Of a stretch of DNA of 14,109 bases, positions 1 to 6,719 are shown one piece after another; the stretch's first letter is position 1; every line of letters begins with the position of its first letter. The stretch lies in assembly GCA_900754745.1 (NCBI GenBank), contig CAAEEB010000106.1, positions 1 through 14,109 on the forward strand, written 5' to 3'. This DNA comes from an uncultured Collinsella sp. (GTDB lineage: Bacteria; Actinomycetota; Coriobacteriia; Coriobacteriales; Coriobacteriaceae). The notes under the pieces are model-generated. The model was not told the DNA's origin and ran no database searches. It saw only the letters and a list, made by a program, of their open reading frames with translations. The translations under genes were made by a program, and so were the position numbers.

Positions 1-1
1 G

Positions 2-61
2 AGGAGGTATTACGAGCTCCTGTGCGAATTGGAGAGAGCGCTCCCGCAAACTGCCTCTTGA
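2..61 (+). CDS. possible C-terminal end of an upstream gene (partial)
   Basis: From base 2 a frame stays open for 19 codons to a TGA at 59-61. The residues RRYYELLCELERALPQTAS read like an amphipathic, Arg/Glu/Leu-rich C-terminal helix of a real protein. The other two forward frames are also open for a while and look less protein-like. Only 19 codons are visible, so neither the family nor coding status can be established. If real, the gene ends before the hairpin-rich leader of the flavoprotein gene. Confidence 0.3.
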   Translation, partial: RRYYELLCELERALPQTAS

Positions 62-84
62 CAACTTATAGGAGCGTCGGTTTT

Positions 85-159
85 GCGAATCAATTGAGTC
101 ATTCCCTAAATCGCGAATCAAGGGCCTGATTCGCTCAAATTGCGCACGAATCAGCCCTT
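85..159. promoter_or_regulatory. cluster of CGAATCA motifs with two mutually exclusive hairpins
   Basis: GCGAATCA occurs at 85-92 and 113-120, its reverse complement TGATTCGC at 127-134, and CGAATCA again at 147-153. The second and third copies form a perfect 8-bp stem with loop AGGGCC. Alternatively 120-133 pairs with 147-159 (CGAATCAGCCCTT, one bulge), which would exclude the first stem. No U-run follows, so this is not a simple intrinsic terminator. It could be a repeated protein-binding site or an attenuator-like switch; function is unknown. Confidence 0.4.
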
Positions 160-236
160 AGGCGGTACGACGTGACACGCATCGACAACACTCGGACTGG
201 ATTAGTCGCTGAGTGGGAGTAGCTGAAACGAGGCGA

Positions 237-266
237 TTGAATAACTCCATCCGTTTTGGTTACAAC
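237..266 (+). promoter_or_regulatory. candidate promoter of the flavoprotein gene
   Basis: A -35-like TTGAAT (237-242) and a -10-like TACAAC (261-266) are separated by 18 bp, each matching the consensus at 4 of 6 positions. Transcription would start near 273, giving a leader of about 38 nt that begins with the hairpin at 274-293. The matches are modest, so this is only a candidate. Confidence 0.33.
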
Positions 267-273
267 GAAATGT

Positions 274-301
274 ATGCCGCGCGCCTGCGGCATGAAGGAG
301 G
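274..301 (+). promoter_or_regulatory. leader hairpin abutting a strong Shine-Dalgarno
   Basis: ATGCCGC (274-280) and GCGGCAT (287-293) form a 7-bp perfect stem with loop gcgcct. One base later begins the near-perfect ribosome binding site AAGGAGG (295-301), nine bases before the ATG at 311. The stem does not cover the ribosome binding site. It could protect the 5' end of the mRNA or affect initiation; that role is inferred. Confidence 0.45.
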
Positions 302-310
302 GAGATTTCT

Positions 311-841
311 ATGAATATCGTTGTATTGAGTGGTAGCCCGCGTAAGGGTGCCAATACCGATACCATGGTCGAGGCCTTTGCCGAGACCGCGCGTGAGGGC
401 GGCAATACGGTCGAGGTCGTCCGCGTTGCCAGCAAGAAGATCGCCGGCTGCCTGGGATGCCGGTACTGCTTTGCCCATGAGGGCGACTGCGTGCAGAAGG
501 ACGACATGGCCGACGTGATCGAGTCACTGAAAGACGCTGACATGGTTGTCTTCGCTTCGCCTATCTACTGGTTCGATATCACCGCGCAGGAAAAGGCCGC
601 CATCGACCGTCTGTACGCCTTCGGTGCCACGGGATTCCCGTTCACCAAGACGGCCCTTTTGCTCGATAGCCACAGCGAGGGCGTCTATGATGCGGCGATC
701 GCCATGTACAAGTCAACCTGCGCATACTGCAAGTGGGAGGACCAGGGCATTGTCACAATTAGCGGCATGACCGAGCGCGACAGCATGGCCTCCTCGCCCA
801 AGCTGGAAGAGGTGCGAGAACTCGCTCGCAAGCTCGCCTAA
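311..841 (+). CDS. flavodoxin-fold NAD(P)H-dependent FMN reductase, iron-sulfur flavoprotein-like
   Basis: This 176-residue cytoplasmic protein has the hallmarks of the NADPH-dependent FMN reductase / flavodoxin-like family. The N-terminal strand runs into a phosphate-binding loop SGSPRKGANTDTM (residues 7-19), and the FMN-contacting ASPIYW motif follows in the middle. A compact cysteine cluster, Cys47-x2-Cys50-x2-Cys53-x6-Cys60, fits the CX2CX2CX4-7C pattern of iron-sulfur flavoproteins. A 4Fe-4S cluster is therefore possible, although many FMN reductases of this group carry similar cysteines without proven clusters. The start is supported by AAGGAGG nine bases upstream. The gene stands alone and converges on the AAA ATPase gene. 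The likely role is electron transfer or reduction of a small substrate through FMN; the substrate cannot be read from sequence. Family assignment is firm, the iron-sulfur part less so. Confidence 0.88.
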   Translation: MNIVVLSGSPRKGANTDTMVEAFAETAREGGNTVEVVRVASKKIAGCLGCRYCFAHEGDCVQKDDMADVIESLKDADMVVFASPIYWFDITAQEKAAIDRLYAFGATGFPFTKTALLLDSHSEGVYDAAIAMYKSTCAYCKWEDQGIVTISGMTERDSMASSPKLEEVRELARKLA

Positions 842-853
842 GGACAAGAGGAG

Positions 854-919
854 CGCATGGCAATCGGCGTTGGTGGAAAGGCTATCTCCCTTACCAAGAG
901 GAATGCTGATTGCCATGCG
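854..919. repeat. long inverted repeat between convergent genes
   Basis: CGCATGGCAATC (854-865) is repeated perfectly as GATTGCCATGCG (908-919), a 12-bp stem. Inside the 42-nt loop a second imperfect stem can form between TTGGTGGAAAGG and CCCTTACCAA. The structure lies between the stops of the flavoprotein gene (841) and the AAA ATPase gene (949). It could halt or stabilise transcripts from both sides, but neither strand has a clear U-run. Confidence 0.6.
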
Positions 920-948
920 TTGATGCTCCCGCGGACAATTCCGGCGTG

Positions 949-2043
949 CTAAAACGCCTTCTCGTTCAAGAATTCCCTGAACGCGGGGATGTCGAAGCCG
1001 ACGAGGCCACGTCCACGTTCCCCGATAACGCCGTCCTCCAGGAGGCGGCGTTTGTATTGGCTTGCGTAGTTGCTGGCGACGCCCATGCGTTTGGCTATCT
1101 CCGAGACTCTGCTGGGGCCAGAATCGGGCAGCATCGCGAGCAAAAACTCAATGTCTTTATCGGAAAGCTCTCGATATGTTGTTTCGAGAATTCGATCGCG
1201 CAGCTCCATGCGTGCGAGCAGGGAACCTTGCTGGACATCAGGTGCGCTGATTTTGGGCGAGTTCTCCGAAACATCCCATGTGCGATATCCGACGAGCTGC
1301 ATCATGTAGGGGAATCCGTCGACGGCCTTCACGGCATCCTCGAGTGCTTCTGGCGTGATTGAGCGGCCTCCGGCCTCAACGGTTTTGCGGAATGCGTTTG
1401 CAATTTCAACGTCAGTGATTCGTCCCAGCTGATGGTACTGGGAGCGCCTGAGGAACGAGACGGAATCGTTACGCAGCAACGCCGATACTTTGTAGGGCAG
1501 TCCTGCCATGAGTAGGGCAACTTTTTTACCTTCGCGTACAAAGTGCTGGTAAACAGAGGCAAATTGAAGCATTTCTTCGAGATCGACTGTGACTTCATCG
1601 ATGGTGATGAGAAGTCCGATGTCATGTTTTTCGAGTTGCTTAAAGATGCCATTCATACGTGTGCGCCAGTTGCCCTGGACCTCTTGAGCATATGTCCAAT
1701 CGATGCCCACTGGACCAATTTGAACGCCGTTTATGCGCGCGTGAGGCTGTGAGAGGTAACTATCTGCGGCTTCTTTGGTTCGCTCGATAATATCTTCGAG
1801 CATGCCTGGCATGGCGGAGACATTTGCTGCGATCCAGTCGTGTTCAAGCGCCGTTTCTGAAAGGAGCGAGAGAAGCGCCGTCTTGCCCGTTCCCCTTGCG
1901 CCAGTAAAAATGGTCGACAGGTTGGGATCTCCCGGGCCGTTGATAAAGCCACGGTTGATGTCACGCAGGATATGCTCGCGACCCGCTAGAAAGGGAGGGA
2001 CGCTTCCGAACGTCGGGGTAAAGGGGTTCTTGCTGTACTCCAT
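949..2043 (-). CDS. AAA ATPase with C-terminal winged helix (archaeal-ATPase / Orc1-Cdc6-like architecture)
   Basis: This is a 364-residue cytoplasmic P-loop ATPase. It begins NPFTPTFG..PPFLAGRE (from residue 6), typical of the archaeal-ATPase-like group. Walker A is GARGTGKT (48-55) and Walker B is LLITIDEV (144-151, acidic pair Asp149-Glu150). An MAGLP segment after Walker B sits where sensor 1 is expected. From about residue 290 a winged helix follows (SRVSEIAKRMGVASNYASQ, then a basic RRLLEDGVIGERGRGLVGF wing), which suggests DNA binding. The ATG at 2043 is preferred over an upstream in-frame ATG at 2097 because AAAGGAG lies 5 bases before it and the longer version translates the tandem repeats. 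The gene looks lower in GC than its topoisomerase neighbours. Function is unknown: DNA-linked ATPase or regulator, possibly binding its own upstream repeats (inference). Confidence 0.85.
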   Translation of the reverse strand: MEYSKNPFTPTFGSVPPFLAGREHILRDINRGFINGPGDPNLSTIFTGARGTGKTALLSLLSETALEHDWIAANVSAMPGMLEDIIERTKEAADSYLSQPHARINGVQIGPVGIDWTYAQEVQGNWRTRMNGIFKQLEKHDIGLLITIDEVTVDLEEMLQFASVYQHFVREGKKVALLMAGLPYKVSALLRNDSVSFLRRSQYHQLGRITDVEIANAFRKTVEAGGRSITPEALEDAVKAVDGFPYMMQLVGYRTWDVSENSPKISAPDVQQGSLLARMELRDRILETTYRELSDKDIEFLLAMLPDSGPSRVSEIAKRMGVASNYASQYKRRLLEDGVIGERGRGLVGFDIPAFREFLNEKAF

Positions 2044-2060
2044 GGTAGCTCCTTTGCATG

Positions 2061-2146
2061 TTTTGCTAACTTTTGCAAGTTTTGCTAACTTTTGCAAGTT
2101 TTGCTAACTTTTGCAAGTTTTGCTAACTTTTGCAAGTTTTGCTAAC
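2061..2146. repeat. 4.5 perfect copies of a 19-bp tandem repeat upstream of the AAA ATPase gene
   Basis: Read in the direction of the gene, the unit is GTTAGCAAAACTTGCAAAA. On the plus strand, units occupy 2061-2079, 2080-2098, 2099-2117 and 2118-2136, with a half unit at 2137-2146. Each unit contains TTTTGC twice, so that hexamer recurs about every 9.5 bp. A degenerate copy (CTTTGCATG, 2052-2060) runs directly into the ribosome binding site. AACTT-GCAA-AAGTT within the array is an inverted repeat with a GNRA-type loop if transcribed. The array lies between the candidate promoter and the start codon. Confidence 0.97.
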
Positions 2147-2182
2147 GACTGGCCAAAGGGCATCGTAGCAGTGACGCTGACA

Positions 2183-2232
2183 TTTTTTTACGCAGAAAAA
2201 TAAGCAGAAATCAATTTATCTGCGTTAAAAAA
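2183..2232 (-). promoter_or_regulatory. candidate AAA ATPase promoter within a 14-bp inverted repeat
   Basis: On the minus strand a -35-like TTGATT (2209-2214) and a -10-like TAAAAA (2185-2190) are 18 bp apart. An inverted repeat with TTTTTTTACGCAGA (2183-2196) and TCTGCGTTAAAAAA (2219-2232), one mismatch in 14, overlaps the -10 and brackets the -35. Neither strand has the U-run on the side needed for termination, so an operator is more likely than a terminator. Transcription would start near 2178 and run through the tandem repeats. Confidence 0.4.
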
Positions 2233-2242
2233 TAGTTGAGAA

Positions 2243-2292
2243 GAAAAACGACGAGCCCCGGGCGCAATGCCGTTGCGTTCCGGGCCTCGTCG
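2243..2292 (-). terminator. intrinsic terminator of the topoisomerase operon
   Basis: On the minus strand, 38 bp after the A-subunit stop, CGACGAG pairs with CTCGTCG (2286-2292 with 2249-2255). The stem is extended by GC-rich pairs and AACGCAA/TTGCG pairing around a CGGCA loop. It is followed by TTTTTC. This is a strong rho-independent terminator separating the topoisomerase operon from the AAA ATPase gene. Confidence 0.88.
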
Positions 2293-2329
2293 CTTTGCGA
2301 AGTATCTAACGATCTCGTTGCCGTGGTAC

Positions 2330-4570
2330 CTAGTCAAACAAGCTCGGCATGTCGTTTTCTTTCATGAGGGCACCGGCAGAGGGGAGGCTCTGCGCGGTAA
2401 ACTTCTCGGCCGAGACGCCGGCGCCAAGGATTTCTTCGGTCGTGCCGACGGTGGTGACCGAGCGGCCCTTCTTGGCGGTAAAGGCCTGGATGCCCTGCGT
2501 GTTGGTGGTCGTCTTGGTTTTGAGCAGCGACGTGTTGAAGTTCATCAGACGGTAGTCGCTCGAGACCAGCGCGATGTCGCGATCTTCCTTGAGCACCTGG
2601 GCATACAGCAGCTTGCTGCCGCCATAGATGGCGTTCTTCAGGCGCTTGCGGTTGGTCTTGGTGACATATCCAGAAAGTGCGACGCGCACCACACGGCCGT
2701 TCTCAAAGACGAACAGCACGTCGGCCTTGTAGTCATCGGGGTCGATGACCCAGATGACACTCTCGTCGGGTTCCATCTCAAGATCGGTCGGCAGGTACGA
2801 GCCCAGCTGGGCCGACTTGGTGTCCTCAAATGCCGCAACCTTGCACTTGTACACCTGGCTCTTGTTGGTAAAGACCAGCAGCTCGTGGGTGTTGGAGGAC
2901 GGAAACTCGATAAAGGGTTTGTCGCCGTCCTTGTACTTGAGCGTGGTTGCCTTCTTGAGCACTCGGTCGGTCATCTTTTTGAGGTAGCCATCGCGCGAGA
3001 GCATGATGGTGACCGGATACTCCTCGACCTCGGGCTCCAGGCTCACCTCGATGACCTCGTGGGGCTCAATCCTGCCCGTGCGGCGCGGCATCACGTACTT
3101 CTTGTTGACCGCGGCCAGCTCGTCGCTGATGACCTTCTTGATGTTGTCTTCGCTCGAGAGAATCTCCTCCAGCTCGGCAATCTCACCCTCGAGCTTGGCG
3201 ATGTCCTTGGTGCGGTTGAGGATGTACTCCTCGTTGATGTTGCGGAGCTTAAGTTCGGCAACAAACTCGGCCTGGGTCTCATCGATGTCGAAACCCTTCA
3301 TAAGGTTTGGCACGACCTCGGCCTCGAGCTTGGTGCCGCGGATGATGGCGATGGCCTTGTCGATGTCGAGCAGGATCGCCTCAAGGCCGTGCAGCAGGTG
3401 CAGACGCTCGGACTTTTTGCCCAGGTCAAAGTTAATGCGGCGACGCGTGGACTCAATACGCCACTTGACCCACTCGTGCAGAATCTGGCGCACGCCCATA
3501 ACGCGGGGATAGCCGTCGACCAGCACGTTAAAGTTGCACGAGAACGAATCCTGCAGCGTGGTCGAGCGATAGAGCTTGGCCATGAGCTTGTCGGGGTCAA
3601 CACCGCGCTTAAGGTCGATGGCGATGCGCAGACCCGACAGGTCGGTCTCGTCACGGATGTCAGCGATCTCCTTGACCTTGCCCTCTTTGGAAAGCTTGAC
3701 GATGCGCTCGATGATGACATCGGTCTTGGTGGTGTAGGGGATTTCGTAGACCTCGATGATGCGCTCTTCGGGAATCCAGCGCCAGCGGGAGCGGATTTGG
3801 AAGCTGCCAAGGCCGGTCTCGATAATCTTTTCCATCTCCTCGCGGCGGTAGATGATCTCGCCGCCGGTAGAGAAGTCGGGCATGGGCATATACTCGAGCA
3901 GGTCGCAGTCGGGATCCTGCAGGTAGTGCATGGTGGCGGTGCAGACCTCGTTGAGGTTGAAGCCGCAGATGTCAGACGCCATGGCGACGCCGATGCCCTT
4001 GTTGGCCGAGACGAGGATGTTGGGGAACGTGGTGGGCAGCAGGCGCGGCTCCTTCATGGCGCCGTCGTAGCTGTCGACAAAGTCGACCGGGTCCTTGTCA
4101 ATGTCCTTGAAGATCTCGGCGCTGATGGGGGAGAGCTTGGCCTCGGTGTAACGCGAGGCGGCGTAGCTCAGGTCGCCCGAATAGTATTTGCCAAAGTTGC
4201 CCTTCGACTCCACGAAGGGGGCAAGCAGCGCTTCGTTACCCGTCGCCAGGCGCACCATCGTCTCGTAGATCGCGGCGTCGCCGTGCGGGTTGAGCTTCAT
4301 AGTCTGACCCACGATGTTGGCGCTCTTCTGGCGCTCGCCCTTGAGCAGACCCATTTTGTACATGGTGTAGAGCAGCTTGCGGTGCGAGGGCTTAAAGCCG
4401 TCGATCTCGGGGAACGCACGCGAAACGTTGACGCTCATAGCGTAGGGCATGTAGTTGACCTCGAGCGTCTGCGTGATCGGCTGGTCGGTGACCTCGGAGT
4501 GCAGGCCGATGACGTTCTCGGCGTTAACCTGCTTTTTCTTTGGCTGGTTCTTCGTCTTCTTCTTTGCCAC
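2330..4570 (-). CDS. parC: type IIA DNA topoisomerase subunit A (ParC/GyrA paralogue)
   Basis: This 746-residue subunit cuts and rejoins DNA in a type II topoisomerase. The winged-helix domain carries the active-site Arg140-Tyr141 (AASRYTEAKLS). The stretch NPHGDAAIYE (94-103) is the quinolone-determining helix; Ala99 sits where Escherichia coli GyrA has Ser83, and Glu103 where it has Asp87. A tower and coiled-coil region (about 370-490) follows, then a beta-pinwheel C-terminal domain (about 500-715) with no recognisable QRRGGKG gyrase box. That suggests decatenation or relaxation rather than canonical supercoiling. It resembles the divergent ParC-like paralogues of Clostridia and Coriobacteria, so parC is a best-fit symbol rather than a proven one. 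The start is GTG, with AGAGG about 5 bases upstream. It lies 45 bp behind the B-subunit gene and ends at an intrinsic terminator. Confidence 0.93.
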   Translation of the reverse strand: MAKKKTKNQPKKKQVNAENVIGLHSEVTDQPITQTLEVNYMPYAMSVNVSRAFPEIDGFKPSHRKLLYTMYKMGLLKGERQKSANIVGQTMKLNPHGDAAIYETMVRLATGNEALLAPFVESKGNFGKYYSGDLSYAASRYTEAKLSPISAEIFKDIDKDPVDFVDSYDGAMKEPRLLPTTFPNILVSANKGIGVAMASDICGFNLNEVCTATMHYLQDPDCDLLEYMPMPDFSTGGEIIYRREEMEKIIETGLGSFQIRSRWRWIPEERIIEVYEIPYTTKTDVIIERIVKLSKEGKVKEIADIRDETDLSGLRIAIDLKRGVDPDKLMAKLYRSTTLQDSFSCNFNVLVDGYPRVMGVRQILHEWVKWRIESTRRRINFDLGKKSERLHLLHGLEAILLDIDKAIAIIRGTKLEAEVVPNLMKGFDIDETQAEFVAELKLRNINEEYILNRTKDIAKLEGEIAELEEILSSEDNIKKVISDELAAVNKKYVMPRRTGRIEPHEVIEVSLEPEVEEYPVTIMLSRDGYLKKMTDRVLKKATTLKYKDGDKPFIEFPSSNTHELLVFTNKSQVYKCKVAAFEDTKSAQLGSYLPTDLEMEPDESVIWVIDPDDYKADVLFVFENGRVVRVALSGYVTKTNRKRLKNAIYGGSKLLYAQVLKEDRDIALVSSDYRLMNFNTSLLKTKTTTNTQGIQAFTAKKGRSVTTVGTTEEILGAGVSAEKFTAQSLPSAGALMKENDMPSLFD

Positions 4571-4615
4571 GATTTCCTCTTGAACTTCTTATGGGCCGTC
4601 GTTATCGATTTGCTG

Positions 4616-6613
4616 CTATTGCAGGTCCAGCTGGTCGAGGTATTCCTTGCCGTGCTCGGAGATATGGCGCTTGCGGCCTGCCTCGTCATTGCCCAACAAC
4701 AGGTTGAACATGGTCTCCATCTTGGTGACGTCCTCGGGCTCCACCTTGATCAGGCGACGCGTCTCGGGGTTCATGGTGGTGAGCCACATCATGTCCGGAT
4801 CGTTCTCACCAAGACCCTTGGAGCGGTTGATGGAGCACTTCTGGTCGCCAATCTCTTTGAGGATGCCGTTCTTCTCGAGCTCGGTGTAGGCAAAGTAGGT
4901 CTTCTCTTTGCAGTTGATCTCGTAGAGCGGCGACTCGGCGATATACACGTAGCCTTCGTCGATAAGCGTGGGCACCAGGCGGTAGAGCATGGTGAGCACG
5001 AGCGTGCGGATGTGATAACCGTCGACGTCGGCGTCCGTACAGATGATGACCTTGCTCCAGTTAAGATTATCCAGGTCAAAGGAACCGAGGTTCTTGATGC
5101 GCTTGTCCTTGATCTCCACGCCGCAGCCCAGCACGCGCATGAGGTCCATGATGATGTCGGACTTAAAGATGCGCGGATAGTCTTCCTTCAGGCAGTTGAG
5201 GATCTTGCCGCGAACGGGCATAACGCCCTGGAACTCGGCATCGCGCGAGGTGCGAATGGCGCCTGCTGCCGAGTCGCCCTCTACGATGTAGATCTCGCGG
5301 CGGCTCTTGTCCTTGGAGCGGCAGTCGATGAACTTCTGCACGCGGTTGGCCATGTCGGTCTTCTGCTGCAAGTTGGTCTTGATGCTCTGGCGCGTCTTCT
5401 CGGCATTCTCGCGCGAGCGCTTGTTGATGAGCACCTGCTCCATGATCTTGTTGGCGGCGTCCTTGTTCTCGATCAAGTAGGTCGAGAGACGCTCCTTAAA
5501 GAATGCCGTCATGGCCTGCTGGATAAAGCGGTTATTGATGGCCTTCTTGGTCTGGTTTTCGTAGGACGTCTGGGTGGAGAAGCAGTTGGTCACCAGTACC
5601 AGGCAGTCCTGGACATCTTGCCACTTAATGCCGCTCTCGTTTTTGTTGTACTTGCCCTGTTGCTTGATGTAGGCATCGATGGCGCTGGTCAGAGCACTGC
5701 GGGCGGCCTTCTCGGGTGAGCCGCCGTTCTCGAGCCACGATGAGTTGTGGTAGTACTCTTGCATCGTGAAGGTGCGCGAGAAGCACATGCAAGCAGTGAT
5801 TTTTACGTTGTAATCGGGCAGGTCTTCACGGTCGCGACCACGACGGTCGGCCTCGATAAAGAAAGGCTCGGTGAGGTAGTCGGTACCGACCTTCTCGAGC
5901 ACATAGTCCTCGATGCCCTTGGGATAGCAGAAGTCCTCTTCGGAGAACTCGCCGTCGTCGCCCTCGATACGCAGACGGAAGGTCACGCTGGCGTTGACCA
6001 CGGCCTGGCGGCGCATGGTCTCGCGATACCACTCGTGGGGGATGCTGATGGAGGTAAAGACCTCAAGATCGGGGCGCCATTTGATGGTGGTGCCGGTACG
6101 GTCCTCGTCGCTGGGCTCAATCTCGAGTGCCTTCTTTTTGGCACCGACGACCTTGCCCTTCTTAAAGTGCAGGGAGTACTTGTTGCCGTCGCGCCAAACC
6201 GTGACGTCCATGTACTCGGATGCGTACTGGGTCGCGCACGAGCCCAGGCCGTTGGTACCGAGCGAGAAGTCGTAGTCGCCGCCCTGGTTGTTATTGTATT
6301 TGCCACCGGCGTAGAGCTCGCAAAAAACGAGTTCCCAATTAAAGCGCTTCTCGGAGGGGTTCCAGTCGAGCGGGCAGCCGCGGCCGTTGTCCTCTACCTG
6401 AATGGAACCATCGCGAAAGGCGGTAAGGGTGATGAGCTTGCCGTAGCCCTGGCGCGCCTCGTCAACGGCGTTGGACAGGATCTCGAAGGCGGCATGCGCG
6501 CAACCGTCGAGTCCGTCTGAGCCAAAGATGACGGCGGGACGCAGACGTACGCGCTCCTCGTCCTTGAGCTGGCGGATACTGTCGTTACCATAGTTTGCGG
6601 TGTTTTTTGCCAT
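4616..6613 (-). CDS. parE: type IIA DNA topoisomerase subunit B (ParE/GyrB paralogue)
   Basis: This 665-residue ATPase subunit is of ParE-like length. The GHKL ATP pocket is visible: FEILSNAVDEA (43-53, catalytic Glu44 and Mg-binding Asn48), EDNGRGCPLD (74-83) and SLGTNGLGS (117-125). The QTK switch-lysine loop is at 354-356. The TOPRIM domain has EGDSA (445-449) and the metal-binding DADVDG (527-532), followed by RSKGLGE (597-603). Arg468 in MPVRGKILN takes the place of the Lys447 of Escherichia coli GyrB. The sequence is divergent from housekeeping GyrB (SNAVDEA for DNAIDEA, GTNGLGS for GxxGVGA). The ATG is the only possible start, because an in-frame stop lies 11 codons upstream. However, the good AAAGGAG is about 16 bases away and only GAGAG-like bases lie closer. 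First gene of the operon, downstream of an SOS box. Confidence 0.93.
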   Translation of the reverse strand: MAKNTANYGNDSIRQLKDEERVRLRPAVIFGSDGLDGCAHAAFEILSNAVDEARQGYGKLITLTAFRDGSIQVEDNGRGCPLDWNPSEKRFNWELVFCELYAGGKYNNNQGGDYDFSLGTNGLGSCATQYASEYMDVTVWRDGNKYSLHFKKGKVVGAKKKALEIEPSDEDRTGTTIKWRPDLEVFTSISIPHEWYRETMRRQAVVNASVTFRLRIEGDDGEFSEEDFCYPKGIEDYVLEKVGTDYLTEPFFIEADRRGRDREDLPDYNVKITACMCFSRTFTMQEYYHNSSWLENGGSPEKAARSALTSAIDAYIKQQGKYNKNESGIKWQDVQDCLVLVTNCFSTQTSYENQTKKAINNRFIQQAMTAFFKERLSTYLIENKDAANKIMEQVLINKRSRENAEKTRQSIKTNLQQKTDMANRVQKFIDCRSKDKSRREIYIVEGDSAAGAIRTSRDAEFQGVMPVRGKILNCLKEDYPRIFKSDIIMDLMRVLGCGVEIKDKRIKNLGSFDLDNLNWSKVIICTDADVDGYHIRTLVLTMLYRLVPTLIDEGYVYIAESPLYEINCKEKTYFAYTELEKNGILKEIGDQKCSINRSKGLGENDPDMMWLTTMNPETRRLIKVEPEDVTKMETMFNLLLGNDEAGRKRHISEHGKEYLDQLDLQ

Positions 6614-6689
6614 ACTCGCTCTCTCGGTGCTCCTTTGCTGCGTTTAAGTCATATAGATAGTCAAGGTAGCATAGCCCGGCCCTTGGGCG

Positions 6690-6719
6690 ATTCCATCCAA
6701 CACGAAATCCATCGAACAA
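6690..6719 (-). promoter_or_regulatory. candidate promoter of the topoisomerase operon
   Basis: On the minus strand TTGTTC (6714-6719) and TGGAAT (6690-6695) are 18 bp apart. The -10-like hexamer matches 4 of 6 consensus bases and the -35-like one 3 of 6. The -35 would lie inside the SOS box, the usual arrangement for LexA repression. An alternative -10 (TATGCT, 6668-6673) lacks a good -35. The leader would be about 70 nt. Confidence 0.3.

Noticed and set aside
857..952. 31-codon plus-strand frame starting MAIGVGGKAIS after the flavoprotein gene
   Set aside because: A GAGGAG is nearby but only about 3 bases from the ATG, and the frame runs through the inverted repeat and over the stop of the convergent gene. 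The sequence looks structural rather than coding.
910..1362. 150-codon plus-strand open frame opposite the AAA ATPase gene
   Set aside because: Antisense to a gene with clear Walker motifs and a winged helix; no domain of its own.
2044..2097. Upstream in-frame ATG for the AAA ATPase
   Set aside because: It would translate the tandem repeats into a Lys-rich tail and has no ribosome binding site, whereas 2043 has AAAGGAG in place.
2061..2146. CRISPR array
   Set aside because: The units are contiguous with no unique spacers, only 19 bp long, and no cas genes are present.
2183..2232. Reading this inverted repeat as a bidirectional terminator
   Set aside because: The A/T runs place U on the 5' side of the hairpin on both strands, which is wrong for intrinsic termination; the strong terminator at 2243-2292 already serves the topoisomerase operon.
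2267..5719. 1150-codon plus-strand open frame opposite the topoisomerase genes
   Set aside because: It lies antisense to two clearly real genes, is rich in Leu, Val, Asp and His with no recognisable domain, crosses their intergenic gap and includes the terminator. It is a by-product of GC-rich codon bias.
5747..6520. 257-codon plus-strand open frame opposite the B subunit
   Set aside because: Same antisense composition effect, with no motif and no ribosome binding site.
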